Under the pieces are notes generated by a model. That model was not told where the DNA came from. It did no database searches and saw nothing but the letters and a program-made list of their open reading frames with translations. Both the position numbers and the translations under genes were made by a program. Of a stretch of 64,000 nt of DNA, positions 26,316 through 36,954 are shown piece by piece (positions within the stretch are counted from its first letter, which is position 1; every line of letters begins with the position of its first letter). This stretch comes from Alphaproteobacteria bacterium (GTDB lineage: Bacteria; Pseudomonadota; Alphaproteobacteria; Micropepsales; Micropepsaceae), in the NCBI GenBank assembly GCA_947462105.1, contig CANHNJ010000005.1, positions 51,377 to 115,376 on the forward strand, in the 5' to 3' direction.

Positions 26316-26350
26316 GCGCGTTCTTTTGCGCCGTGGGTTCGTCGCGCCTA
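26313..26350. repeat. TAGGCGCG inverted-repeat unit, family 3 (short copy)
   Basis: The unit starts TAGGCGCG and ends CGCGCCTA, and shares the 20 bases taggcgcgttcttttgcgcc with the longer copy at 56498-56600. Its two ends provide the TAG stop codons of both convergent flanking genes. Confidence 0.65.
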
Positions 26351-26917
26351 GGATTCGCGTGTTTGTCCAGGAATCCAAAGCACATCACCGCCGCCGCCAT
26401 CATTGGCCAGCCGCGCCATCACGAAGAGGTGATCGGAGAGGCGGTTGATATACTGCAGCGCCGCCGCGCCGACCGCCTCCTGCGTCGCCAGCATGACCAT
26501 GTCCCGCTCCGCCCGCCGCGCAATGGCGCGGGCCAGGTGCAGATACGCCGCCAGCGGTGCACCGCCGGGCAGCACAAACGAGGTCAGGGGCGCCAGGCCC
26601 GCATTCATGGCATCGATCTCGGCTTCCAGCCGCGCCACCTGCGACGGCACGATCCGCAAGCTCCCTTCGGATTTGCGGGCGTCCTCGGGCAGCGACAGGT
26701 CTGCCCCCAGGTCGAACAGATCGTTCTGGAGGCGGGCCAGCATCCCATCCTCGAACGGGCCCGCCGTCAGGCGCGCAATGCCGATGGCGCTGTTGGTTTC
26801 GTCCACCGCGCCGATGGCGGCAAAGCGGATATCGGCCTTGGACCGGCGGCTGCCGTCGGTCAAGCCACTCTGGCCGCCATCGCCCCCTTTTGTGTAGATT
26901 TTATCGAGTTTTACCAC
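26348..26917 (-). CDS. Cob(I)yrinic acid a,c-diamide adenosyltransferase (PduO type)
   Basis: This enzyme transfers the adenosyl group of ATP to cob(I)alamin, giving coenzyme B12. The 189-residue protein has the PduO N-terminal ATP loop IYTKGGDGGQSGLTDGSRRS, then GAVDETNSAIGIAR, the helical NDLFDLGADLSLPE, and the catalytic-site helix RAIARRAERDMVML followed by INRLSDHLFVMARLAND. The GTG at 26917 gives the family-typical MVKLDKIYTKGGD start; the longer frame to 27166 overlaps the zinc-finger gene and is rejected. No other cobalamin genes are in the window. Confidence 0.93.
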   Translation of the reverse strand: MVKLDKIYTKGGDGGQSGLTDGSRRSKADIRFAAIGAVDETNSAIGIARLTAGPFEDGMLARLQNDLFDLGADLSLPEDARKSEGSLRIVPSQVARLEAEIDAMNAGLAPLTSFVLPGGAPLAAYLHLARAIARRAERDMVMLATQEAVGAAALQYINRLSDHLFVMARLANDGGGGDVLWIPGQTRES

Positions 26918-26989
26918 TGTCCAATCCGTTCTTGCCGCCCCGATCCTAGCTTGTATGATCCCGGCCATCATCCCAATTCCGAGCCGCAA

Positions 26990-27169
26990 ATGCCCGTGGA
27001 AGTCCCCGAAAACGTCGAAACCGACCAGACCCGCGTCGCCTGTGATGGCGGCGGTGGCGCGCTCGGCCATCCCAAGGTCTTCCTGGAAATGGGCGACGAA
27101 CATTTCGTCGAGTGCCCCTATTGCGACAAGCGCTTCAACCTGAAGCCGGGCGCTGGCGGCCATCATTGA
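26990..27169 (+). CDS. Small zf-CHCC zinc-finger protein
   Basis: The 59-residue protein has the zf-CHCC pattern: Cys18 in RVACDGGGG, His27 in LGHPKVFLEM, and Cys42/Cys45 in VECPYCDKRF. The family includes the mitochondrial complex I subunit NDUFS6/13-kDa and its bacterial relatives, which bind one zinc ion. In alphaproteobacteria it may act with complex I, but no nuo genes are here. Its stop overlaps the TTG start of polA as TTGA. Confidence 0.88.
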   Translation: MPVEVPENVETDQTRVACDGGGGALGHPKVFLEMGDEHFVECPYCDKRFNLKPGAGGHH

Positions 27170-30027
27170 GCGCTCTGAAAAAGGGCGATCATCTCTACCT
27201 GATTGATGGCTCCGGCTATCTCTTCCGCGCCTATCATGCCCTGCCGCCGCTGACCCGCAAGTCCGATGGCCTGCCCACCGGCGCTGTCAGCGGCTACTGC
27301 AACATGCTGTGGAAGCTGCTGGAGGACATGAAGTCCGATGCGCCCACCCACCTGGCGGTGATCTGGGACGCGGGCTCGCAGACCTTCCGCAATGACATCT
27401 ACGCGGCATACAAGGCGCACCGCCCGCCGGCACCCGAAGACCTGGTGCCGCAATTCCCGCTGGTGCGCGATGCCACCCGCGCCTTCGGCGTCGCCTGTGT
27501 CGAGATGGCGGGCTATGAGGCCGATGACCTGATCGCCACCTATGCGCGGCTGGCCCGCGAGGCGGGCGCCCGCTGCACCATCGTCTCGTCCGACAAGGAT
27601 CTGATGCAGCTGGTGGTGGATGGCGAAGTCGAACTCTACGACACTATGAAATACAAGCGCATCGCCTCGCCCGAAGTGCTGGAGAAGTTCGGCGTTACCC
27701 CGGACAAGGTGGTGCAGGTGCAGGCGCTGGCGGGCGATTCCACCGACAATGTGCCGGGCGTGCGCGGCATCGGCATCAAGACCGCCGCCGAACTGATCGG
27801 TACTTACGGCGACATCGAAACGCTGATTTCCAGGGCCGGGGAAATCAAGCAGCCCAAGCGGCGCGAGACCATCATCGAGAATGCGGAAAATGCCCGCATC
27901 TCGCTGCGGCTGGTGACGCTGGACCAGAATGTTCCCATCAAGGAGACGCTGGACGAATTCGCCGTCCATGAACCCAATCCCCAGGAGCTGATCGCCTATT
28001 TGAAGGCGATGGAATTCGGCACCATCACCCGCCGCGTCGCTTCGCATTTCGGGGTCGCGGACGTGGAGGGCATTTCCGCCGCGCCGGTCACGGCCGCTGC
28101 GCCGCGCCCGCAACCCGTGCCGCAGGCCCTGGCCGAAGCGCCAGAACCGGACGCCGCGCTTCGCAAGCCGATCGATCATGCCGATTACGTGGCGGTGACG
28201 GATGAAAAGACACTCGATGCCTGGGTGGTGCGCGCCTTCGCGGCAGGTGCGGTCTGTGTCGATACCGAGACCACCTCGCTCGATCCCATGCAGGCCCGGC
28301 TTTGCGGCGTGTCCTTGGCGGTGGCGCCGGGCGAAGCCTGCTACATTCCCACCGGTCATCGCCGTGGCGATGGCTTGAACTTCGATTTCTCGGAGAATGG
28401 CGACGGCAACGACGCCATCGCGCAATTGCCCGAAGCCCTCGTGCTGGCCAGGCTGAAGCCGCTGCTGGAAGACGATGCCATCCTGAAAATCGGCCAGAAC
28501 CTGAAATACGACGCGCTGGCGCTGCTCCAGCGCGGCATCCGCCTGCATCCCATCGATGACACCATGCTGATGTCCTATGTGATCGAGTCCGGTCTGCATG
28601 GGCACGGCATGGACGAACTCAGCGAACTGCATCTGTCGCACAAGCCGATTTCCTTTGCCGAGGTCACCGGCAAGGGCAAGGACAAGATCACCTTCGATTG
28701 TGTCGATGTGGCCGAGGCGACGAAATATTCCGCCGAGGATGCCGATGTCACCCTGCGCCTGGCCATGTTGCTCAAGCCCCGGCTGCTGGCGGAGCACAAG
28801 GTCGGCGTTTATGAAACGCTGGAGAGGCCGCTGGTGATGGTGCTGGCCGATATGGAGCGGGCCGGCATCACCATCGACCCCAAGCTGCTGGCCAAGCTGT
28901 CCAACGACTTCGCCAAAACCCAGGCCGGGCTGGAAACCGAAATTCACAAGCTGGCAGGGCAGGAATTCAACATCGGCTCGCCCAAGCAGTTGGGCGAAAT
29001 CCTGTTCGACAAGATGGGCATGACCGGCGGGCGCAAGACCAAGACCGGCGCCTGGTCCACCGACAGTGACGTACTGGAAGATGTGGCGGCAGAAGGCCAC
29101 CCCATCGCCCGGAAGGTGCTGGAATGGCGTGGTCTGGCCAAGCTCAGGGGCACCTATACCGATGCGCTGCCGGGCTACATCAATCCCCAGACCGGCCGGG
29201 TGCACACGTCATACGCGATGGCCTCGACAACCACCGGGCGGCTGGCCTCGACCGATCCCAATTTGCAGAACATTCCCGTGCGCACCGAGGAAGGCCGCCG
29301 CATCCGCCAGGCCTTCATCGCGCCCAAGGGCTCCAAGCTGATCAGCGCCGATTACAGCCAGATCGAATTGCGGCTTCTGGCCCATATCGCCGACATTTCC
29401 GAGCTGAAGCAGGCCTTTGCCGACGGGCTGGATATTCACGCCATGACCGCCTCGGAAATTTTCGGCGTGCCGGTCAAGGACATGCCCGCCGAAATCCGCC
29501 GCCGCGCCAAGGCGATCAATTTCGGCATCGTCTATGGCATTTCCGGTTTCGGCCTGGCCAACCAGCTTGGCATCGCCCAGGGCGAGGCCAACGACTATAT
29601 CAAGAAGTATTTCACCCGCTTCCCCGGCATCCGCGATTACATGGAAGCGACCAAGGAACTGGCGCGGACCCACGGCTATGTCGAAACGCTGTTCGGGCGG
29701 CGCATCCATATCCCCGAGATCAACGCGAAAGTGCAGGGCTTCCGCGCCGGGGCCGAACGTGCCGCGATCAATGCCCCGATCCAGGGCACGGCCGCCGATG
29801 TCATCCGCCGCGCCATGGTCAAGCTGCCGCCACTGCTGCCGCCCAGTGTGAAGATGCTGCTGCAGGTGCATGACGAACTGATCTTCGAGGCGCCGGAAAA
29901 GGATGTTGAAAGCGCATCGAAGCTCATCAAGAGCGTGATGGAAAAGGCGGCGCTGCCCGCCATCGAAATTTCCGTGCCGCTGGTGGTCGATGCCCGCGCC
30001 GCCGACAATTGGGATGCCGCGCATTGA
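27166..30027 (+). CDS. polA: DNA polymerase I
   Basis: PolA fills repair gaps and removes RNA primers. From the TTG at 27166 the protein is 953 residues with all three domains. The 5'-3' exonuclease has YLIDGSGYLFRAYHALPPLT, EADDLIATYA and SDKDLMQLV. The 3'-5' proofreading domain has CVDTETTSLDP and NLKYDALALL. The polymerase has motif A SADYSQIELRLLAHI, motif B RRRAKAINFGIVYGIS and motif C LQVHDELIFE. The TTG overlaps the zinc-finger stop (TTGA), implying coupling; the longer in-frame ORF is inside that gene. polA in turn overlaps lspA by the same TTGA arrangement. Confidence 0.97.
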   Translation: MSALKKGDHLYLIDGSGYLFRAYHALPPLTRKSDGLPTGAVSGYCNMLWKLLEDMKSDAPTHLAVIWDAGSQTFRNDIYAAYKAHRPPAPEDLVPQFPLVRDATRAFGVACVEMAGYEADDLIATYARLAREAGARCTIVSSDKDLMQLVVDGEVELYDTMKYKRIASPEVLEKFGVTPDKVVQVQALAGDSTDNVPGVRGIGIKTAAELIGTYGDIETLISRAGEIKQPKRRETIIENAENARISLRLVTLDQNVPIKETLDEFAVHEPNPQELIAYLKAMEFGTITRRVASHFGVADVEGISAAPVTAAAPRPQPVPQALAEAPEPDAALRKPIDHADYVAVTDEKTLDAWVVRAFAAGAVCVDTETTSLDPMQARLCGVSLAVAPGEACYIPTGHRRGDGLNFDFSENGDGNDAIAQLPEALVLARLKPLLEDDAILKIGQNLKYDALALLQRGIRLHPIDDTMLMSYVIESGLHGHGMDELSELHLSHKPISFAEVTGKGKDKITFDCVDVAEATKYSAEDADVTLRLAMLLKPRLLAEHKVGVYETLERPLVMVLADMERAGITIDPKLLAKLSNDFAKTQAGLETEIHKLAGQEFNIGSPKQLGEILFDKMGMTGGRKTKTGAWSTDSDVLEDVAAEGHPIARKVLEWRGLAKLRGTYTDALPGYINPQTGRVHTSYAMASTTTGRLASTDPNLQNIPVRTEEGRRIRQAFIAPKGSKLISADYSQIELRLLAHIADISELKQAFADGLDIHAMTASEIFGVPVKDMPAEIRRRAKAINFGIVYGISGFGLANQLGIAQGEANDYIKKYFTRFPGIRDYMEATKELARTHGYVETLFGRRIHIPEINAKVQGFRAGAERAAINAPIQGTAADVIRRAMVKLPPLLPPSVKMLLQVHDELIFEAPEKDVESASKLIKSVMEKAALPAIEISVPLVVDARAADNWDAAH

Positions 30028-30500
30028 GGTGGCTGGCCCTTGGCACGGCGCTGACGGTCCTGGTCTTCAACCTGCTGCTGGAATATTGGCTGATGGGCCT
30101 GTCGTCAGCGGCCGTGATCGTGCCGGGCCTGGCTGATTTTCAGCCCGCCTGGAATCGCGGCGTCTCTTTCAGCCTGTTCACCCAGACCAGTGATGGCGGC
30201 CGCTATATGCTGATGGCGGTTCTGGCGGTGATCAGTGCGGCGGTGGGCCTGATGGCCTGGAACGCCACCGACCGGCTCTCGGCGCCGGGCTATGGGCTGA
30301 TCCTGGGCGGGGCGCTGGGAAATCTTTTTGACCGCGCGGTGTATGGCGCGGTCTTCGATTTCCTCTATTTGCACCTGGGCGGCATGCCGCTCTTCATTTG
30401 CAATTTCGCCGATATCGCGATCTCGGCGGGTTTCCCGCTGTTGCTGGCGGAATGGCTATGGCCTAGGCCGCGATCGATTTCAGGCCCGTCTCGGCCGTGA
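30024..30500 (+). CDS. lspA: Lipoprotein signal peptidase (signal peptidase II), variant N-terminus
   Basis: LspA cleaves prolipoprotein signal peptides in the inner membrane. From the TTG at 30024 the protein has 158 residues and four transmembrane helices. Conserved features are FQPAWNRGVSFSLF, the first catalytic Asp in GGALGNLFDR, and the second in FICNFADIAIS. The usual N-terminal D-x-x-x-K motif of TM1 (as in E. coli IDLGSK) reads FNLLLE, so Asp is Asn and Lys is Glu. The 3' end overlaps the convergent 574-residue gene by 38 bases. The start overlaps the polA stop as TTGA. Confidence 0.85.
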   Translation: MRWLALGTALTVLVFNLLLEYWLMGLSSAAVIVPGLADFQPAWNRGVSFSLFTQTSDGGRYMLMAVLAVISAAVGLMAWNATDRLSAPGYGLILGGALGNLFDRAVYGAVFDFLYLHLGGMPLFICNFADIAISAGFPLLLAEWLWPRPRSISGPSRP

Positions 30501-32187
30501 TGCCGGCCTTGCCCAGGATGGCGATCAGGTCGGCCATCACCTTTTCGGAATCCGGCGCCACGCCATCTTTCTTCTGCGCCGCCATGTAGCCGGCGAGAAA
30601 GCCGGGCTTGCCCAGATGCGCCAGGATGCGCGCCCGTGCCGCTTCCGCCAGCTTGCCCTCCGTCAGGATGCCAGTGGTGGCCAGCCGCAACTGGGTCTGC
30701 GCCTTCTCGACATGGTTGGGGGTGCGGGCCTCGACGGAATCGAACAGTTTGCCGCGCGCCTCGACCTGGCAAGCCAGCGCATCCAGCTTGTCGGCGATCT
30801 CGGCCTTGGTGACGTCGATGAACCCGGAGCGCAGCACGCGCGCCTGGATCTGCGCCAGCTTCTGCAGCCGCTGCAGCAGCGGCAGTTTGGGATTCTGGAA
30901 ATGGTTGTCGAACAATGCCGATTGCAGCACCGGCTGCACGAAGGCGGCCAGGGCGCGCTTGTTCTCGGAACCGATGATGTTGTCCTCGACGAACAGCAGC
31001 CGTTCCACCTTCTCATCCACCGCAGCGTCGGCGATGTAGGGGGTCAGCGTTTCCTGCGTCACCAGGCGCTTGGCGCGCAGGGTGAAGGACGCCACGATGT
31101 CCTCGTGGCTCATGTATTTGCCCACGCCCATCACGATCTTGTTGGCCAGTTCGCGCAGGGCCTTGAGTTCATCGACCATGTTGTCGGGGCATAGCCGCTT
31201 GTTGGCCTTCAGTTCGGCCACGATGCGGTTGGCCAGCGCTGTCTTGGCTTCGGGCAGGCTATCGCTGGCGAAATGGTGCGCCAGGCCGGAAAGCCCCGCC
31301 CGCGCTCCGTTGCAGCTGCGGCCCAGAAACAGCTCGACCAAGTTGCGCAGCGCCTGCGCCAGGTTCTCCGCCGCGCCCATCAGTTCGTGCAGCGCCGCCG
31401 ATCCGTTCAGGGTCTCGGCCAGGATGGCGTCCACCGTGCCCAGGATCAGCTTGCGCGGGGCTTCCTCGGCCGGTGCCAGCTCCATGATGGTGAGCAGGCG
31501 GTGCACCTTGTCGTCCCAGCCCTTGGCCTTGGACAGGAACAGCGCCAGCGCGCCGTTGAAGATGTAGCTGGCGTCGGCCTGGCTCACCAGCTTGCGCGCC
31601 AGTTCGTCGAACTGCTCGGCCTGCAATTCGGGAAACAGGGCCTTGCGCTGGTCGCGATAGACCCGGTTGAAGGCCTGCGACGACAGCTCGTTCAGGCTCT
31701 TGACGATCTGCTGTACCGGCGTGGTGGTGCTGGCGGCCTGCGCCACCGCCACCTTCTGGATCGCATGCTGGTAGACCGTGCCCGCCGCTTCCAGCTTTTC
31801 CAGCAGGTCGGCGCGGTGGATAAGCTCGGTGATGGTGACTTTGTTGCGCGACAGGAAGTCGGTCAGCAGCCGCGTCATGGTCGAACGCGCATGGTAGGAA
31901 TACAGGTCGTCGGGCTTGAAGCAGGGAATGGCGTGCGGCGCGTCTTCCGCCTTGGGGTCTACCTTTACCTGGTTGTGGCCGTCCTCGAAGATCTTCAGCG
32001 AAAGATAGTCGCCGGTATCGTCGTTGTAGGTTTCCTTGACCACCTTCACGCCGGTGGCCTTTTCGCCCTTCATCAGCTCTTGCGCCATCTCGATGGCGCG
32101 CTCGCGCGACGACAGCACATCGTGCATCGTCCAGGCGCCCTTGGCGCCGGCGCGTTTGAAAAGCTCATAATGAATCTGAGTGCCCAT
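30463..32187 (-). CDS. Conserved alphaproteobacterial protein of unknown function (574 residues)
   Basis: I do not recognise a characterised family. The N-terminal 80 or so residues look like a small alpha/beta module (IHYELFKRAGAKGAW, ERAIEMAQELMKGEKATGVK, VVKETYNDDTGDYLSLKIFE). The remainder is almost wholly helical, with regions such as RADLLEKLEAAGTVYQHAIQ, LAAFVQPVLQSALFDNHFQN and a C-terminal GKPGFLAGYMAAQ. There is no signal peptide, transmembrane segment or obvious catalytic motif, and cysteines are few. I have a recollection of proteins with a similar N-terminus in Rhodospirillum-type bacteria. It follows the MoeB-like gene by 35 bases on the same strand, so the two are probably co-transcribed. 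Confidence 0.7.
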   Translation of the reverse strand: MGTQIHYELFKRAGAKGAWTMHDVLSSRERAIEMAQELMKGEKATGVKVVKETYNDDTGDYLSLKIFEDGHNQVKVDPKAEDAPHAIPCFKPDDLYSYHARSTMTRLLTDFLSRNKVTITELIHRADLLEKLEAAGTVYQHAIQKVAVAQAASTTTPVQQIVKSLNELSSQAFNRVYRDQRKALFPELQAEQFDELARKLVSQADASYIFNGALALFLSKAKGWDDKVHRLLTIMELAPAEEAPRKLILGTVDAILAETLNGSAALHELMGAAENLAQALRNLVELFLGRSCNGARAGLSGLAHHFASDSLPEAKTALANRIVAELKANKRLCPDNMVDELKALRELANKIVMGVGKYMSHEDIVASFTLRAKRLVTQETLTPYIADAAVDEKVERLLFVEDNIIGSENKRALAAFVQPVLQSALFDNHFQNPKLPLLQRLQKLAQIQARVLRSGFIDVTKAEIADKLDALACQVEARGKLFDSVEARTPNHVEKAQTQLRLATTGILTEGKLAEAARARILAHLGKPGFLAGYMAAQKKDGVAPDSEKVMADLIAILGKAGITAETGLKSIAA

Positions 32188-32222
32188 GCGGCAAGTTTGC
32201 GCTGACTGCGCTTAAATACGGG

Positions 32223-32975
32223 TTAAGTATGCAGCGAACAGCCAGGGTCGCGGGGCACCGAGATCGTCCGGAACCGCGCGCTTAACGCATCGTAAAGCAG
32301 CAGCCGCCCGGCCAGCCCCTGGCCCGCGCCGGTGATTTCCTTCAGCACCTCCAGCGCCTGCAGGGAGCCCATCACCCCGGCCGCCGCGCCCAGCACGCCG
32401 GTCTCCGAGCAGTTGCCGACGGTGCCCGGCGGGGGCGGGCCACCGAACAGGCAGCGATAGCAGGGCGAGATCCCGTCATGCGCCTTCCAGGTGGCGAGCT
32501 GGCCGTCGAACTCGGTCACCGCCGCCGAGACCAGCGTCTTGCCCAGCGCAAAGGCGGTGTCGTTGACCAGGAAGCGGGTGGCGAAATTGTCCGAACCGTC
32601 GGCGATGATGTCGTAAGCCGCAAACAGGGTGGCGGCATTGTCCGCCGTCAGCCGCACGGGGTGGGCTTCCACCACCGTGCCGGGATTGAGCGCGGCCAGC
32701 GCTTCGGCCCCTGCCGCGACCTTGGACCGGCCCACATCGGCGGTGCGGTACAGGATCTGGCGCTGCAGGTTGGACAGGCTGACGGTGTCGTCATCGACCA
32801 GCCCGATGGTGCCGACCCCGGCTGCGGCCAGGTACAGCGCGACCGGGCTGCCCAGCCCGCCCGCCCCGATCACCAGCACCTTTGCGGCCCGGATGCGCGC
32901 CTGGCCGGGGCCGCCAATCTGGCGCAGCACCAGGTGGCGGGCATAGCGCTCCAGCTCGTCGTCGCTCAAAGGCAT
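32223..32975 (-). CDS. ThiF/MoeB/HesA family adenylyltransferase
   Basis: The 250-residue protein adenylates the C-terminus of a small sulfur-carrier protein (MoaD- or ThiS-type). It has YARHLVLRQIGGPGQ, the nucleotide motif VIGAGGLGSPVALYLAAAG, and LVDDDTVSLSNLQRQILY. Also present are the substrate loop DGSDNFATRFLVND and a zinc-binding pair CYRCLFG (with Cys near the C-terminus in GCSLHT). The size and absence of a rhodanese domain fit MoeB or ThiF, and it cannot be assigned to one from sequence alone. No moa or thi genes flank it. The downstream partner is the uncharacterised 574-residue gene. Confidence 0.88.
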   Translation of the reverse strand: MPLSDDELERYARHLVLRQIGGPGQARIRAAKVLVIGAGGLGSPVALYLAAAGVGTIGLVDDDTVSLSNLQRQILYRTADVGRSKVAAGAEALAALNPGTVVEAHPVRLTADNAATLFAAYDIIADGSDNFATRFLVNDTAFALGKTLVSAAVTEFDGQLATWKAHDGISPCYRCLFGGPPPPGTVGNCSETGVLGAAAGVMGSLQALEVLKEITGAGQGLAGRLLLYDALSARFRTISVPRDPGCSLHT

Positions 32976-33012
32976 TTTTCTATCCAGAACAATGTCTTAC
33001 CGCGCAGCATAC

Positions 33013-33036
33013 AGTGCAGCAAAATCTACTTTGCTG
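33013..33036. repeat. Inverted repeat between the MoeB-like and methyltransferase genes
   Basis: TGCAGCAAA (33013-33021) and TTTGCTGCA (33028-33036) form perfect 9-bp arms around atctac, and a further gcagcaaaac half-site follows. In the leftward direction it lies 3' of the methyltransferase and 5' of the MoeB-like gene, so it could be a terminator stem or an operator. The surrounding 70 bases are AT-richer than usual. Confidence 0.45.
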
Positions 33037-33045
33037 CAGCAAAAC

Positions 33046-33603
33046 TCAGCCGGCCTTGCGGTAGGCCCAGACGCGCGCCGGGGGCACGTTGGCCCAGACC
33101 ATGGCGGCGCGGGCGACCTTGAAGCCAGGCGGCGCCGGCACCGACGGCTTCAGGCCATAGGAAAACTGGGCGAAGACCCCGCCGGGCAGCAGCCGCGCGG
33201 TGGCGGTTTCGATCAGGCGCTGGCGGTCGGGCATGGGGAAGTTCAGCAGCGGCAGGCCGGAGATGATCGCGGCATAAGGCTCGGCATGACCCAGCGTGTG
33301 TTCCAGGTTGAAGGCATCGCCCTGGATCACGTTGACGCCGTGAAAGCGCGTCTTCAGCAGTTGGCAGAGATCGTGGTCAAACTCGATGCAGGTGAGCTGG
33401 CTGGCAGGCAGGCGCTCCAGGATGCCTTGCGTAAGACTGCCGCTGCCGGGGCCCAGCTCCAGCACCGGGCCATCGACCTGGATCTGCGCCGCCATGGCGC
33501 GGGCCAGGTGCGGGCCGGACGGCGCGAAGGCACCGACGCTGCGGGGCCGGGCCAGCAGGGCGCGGAAGAAGCGCAGATTGTCCTGCAGGGTGGTGTCGCT
33601 CAT
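33046..33603 (-). CDS. SAM-dependent methyltransferase, phospholipid N-methyltransferase-like
   Basis: The 185-residue protein starts with NLRFFRALLARPRSVGAFAPSG, a segment typical of PmtA-type phosphatidylethanolamine N-methyltransferases and relatives. It continues with the SAM motif I VLELGPGSGSLTQGILER and motif II CIEFDHDLCQLL, and the ISGLPLLNFP post-motif. The length matches the Rhodobacter-type enzyme. Members of the rRNA adenine dimethylase superfamily look similar, so substrate specificity is inferred. It lies 57 bases downstream of dnaJ on the same strand. Confidence 0.72.
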   Translation of the reverse strand: MSDTTLQDNLRFFRALLARPRSVGAFAPSGPHLARAMAAQIQVDGPVLELGPGSGSLTQGILERLPASQLTCIEFDHDLCQLLKTRFHGVNVIQGDAFNLEHTLGHAEPYAAIISGLPLLNFPMPDRQRLIETATARLLPGGVFAQFSYGLKPSVPAPPGFKVARAAMVWANVPPARVWAYRKAG

Positions 33604-33660
33604 CGGGGGGTCCTGGGCGGTTCCTTGGGCGGTTAAATCCGGGCATCCGGACTTTACCGA

Positions 33661-34800
33661 TCAGGCCTCGCCTTTCCAGAAGTCTTTCAGGCGCGCAATG
33701 AAACCTTCGGCCTCGGGCTGGCAGCCGGCGGGGCTCACCCCCTCGAATTCTCGCAGCAATTCCTTCTGCCGCTTGGAAAGCTTGACCGGGGTCTCGACCG
33801 CGATCTCGACATAAAGATCGCCGCGCTGGCCCGACCGCAGCACTGGCATGCCCTTGGCCTTCAGCCGGAACTGGCGTCCCGGCTGGGTGCCTTCGGGGAT
33901 CGCCACCTTGGCGCGGCCCCCGTCCAGGGTGGGGACTTCGATGCTGCCGCCCAGCGCCGCCGTCACGAAACTGACCGGGGCGCGGCAATGCAGGTCATGG
34001 CCGTCGCGCTGGAAGATCGCATGTTCCTTCAGGGCCAGGAAAATATAGAGGTCGCCATTGGGGCCGCCATTGGCGCCGGCCGCGCCTTCGCCGGACAGGC
34101 GGATGCGGGTGCCTTCCTCGACGCCCGACGGAATATCGACCGACAGGTTGCGTTCCTTCTGCACCACGCCAACGCCGCGACAGGCCTTGCAGGGATTGCG
34201 GATGATCTTGCCGGTGCCCCTGCACGGTCCACAGGTGCGCTCGACGGTGAAGAAGCCCTGCGTGGCGCGGACGCGGCCATGGCCGTTGCAGGTGGGGCAG
34301 GTTTCGGGCGCGGAGCCCGCTTCGGCGCCGGAACCGTGGCAGGGCTCGCACGCAACCTGCGTCGGCACCTTGATCTCGGCGCTGCGGCCGCTGAAGGCGT
34401 CTTCCAGCGTGATCTCGAGATTGTAGCGCAGGTCCTGGCCGCGATTGCTGCGCTTGGCGCCGCGTTGCCCGCCCATCATCTGGCTGAAAATGTCTTCGAA
34501 GACATCGCCGAAGCTGCCGCTGAAATCGCCGAACGGGCTGCCGCCGCCCTGGCCGCGCCCACCCATGCTGCCATCAAAGGCGGCGTGGCCCATGCGGTCA
34601 TAGGCGGCGCGCTTCTGATCGTCCTTCAGGACGTCATAGGCCTCGTTGATTTCCTTGAACTTGGTTTCGGCGCTGGCGTCGCCCGGATTCTTGTCGGGAT
34701 GAAACTGCATCGCCAGCTTGCGATAGGCCGACTTCAGGACGGAGCCGTCGGCGCCCTTGGTGACTTCGAGAGTCTCGTAATAGCAACGCTTCGTACTCAT
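33661..34800 (-). CDS. dnaJ: Chaperone protein DnaJ
   Basis: DnaJ stimulates DnaK ATPase activity and delivers substrates. The 379-residue type I protein has a J domain with the HPD motif ([16 protein letters not shown]) and a Gly/Phe-rich linker ([18 protein letters not shown]). Four zinc-finger CxxCxGxG repeats follow ([32 protein letters not shown]), then the C-terminal substrate domains. It follows dnaK on the same strand; the 108-base gap is taken up by a family 1 repeat. Confidence 0.98.
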   Translation of the reverse strand: MSTKRCYYETLEVTKGADGSVLKSAYRKLAMQFHPDKNPGDASAETKFKEINEAYDVLKDDQKRAAYDRMGHAAFDGSMGGRGQGGGSPFGDFSGSFGDVFEDIFSQMMGGQRGAKRSNRGQDLRYNLEITLEDAFSGRSAEIKVPTQVACEPCHGSGAEAGSAPETCPTCNGHGRVRATQGFFTVERTCGPCRGTGKIIRNPCKACRGVGVVQKERNLSVDIPSGVEEGTRIRLSGEGAAGANGGPNGDLYIFLALKEHAIFQRDGHDLHCRAPVSFVTAALGGSIEVPTLDGGRAKVAIPEGTQPGRQFRLKAKGMPVLRSGQRGDLYVEIAVETPVKLSKRQKELLREFEGVSPAGCQPEAEGFIARLKDFWKGEA

Positions 34801-34807
34801 TGTTTAA

Positions 34808-34882
34808 CCCCCTCCGGCCTTCGCACCTGATCGGTGCTACGGCCACCTCCCCCGCCGGCGCTGCGCGTGCGGGGGAGGATGG
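34808..34882. repeat. Intergenic repeat, family 1 (full copy) between dnaK and dnaJ
   Basis: CCCCCTCCGGCCTTCGC, an inverted pair (gcacc-tgatc-ggtgc), ACGGCCACCTCCCCC and a hairpin around gccggcgctgcgcg, then GGGGGAGGATGGGCC. It has the same order of blocks as the copy at 1915-2020. It sits in the dnaK-dnaJ transcript and would add structured RNA upstream of the dnaJ start. Confidence 0.65.
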
Positions 34883-34908
34883 GCCGGAGTCTTCGTGACA
34901 GCCCAGAC

Positions 34909-36834
<1,926 letters not shown>

Positions 36835-36954
36835 TACGCATGTTCCTCAATTCATGGGCATGACGACCTGACCCTGACGGCGTCCTCCGGTCCATCCCAT
36901 TGATATATTTTACAAAACCAGCGACGGGGCAAAGCCCATGCTGACCTATCGGGG

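Noticed and set aside
27163..29205. 680-codon open frame on the minus strand across polA, and similar long frames opposite pnp, metK and mutS
   Set aside because: They are mirror frames of conserved genes with low-complexity His/Arg/Gly composition and no recognisable motif.
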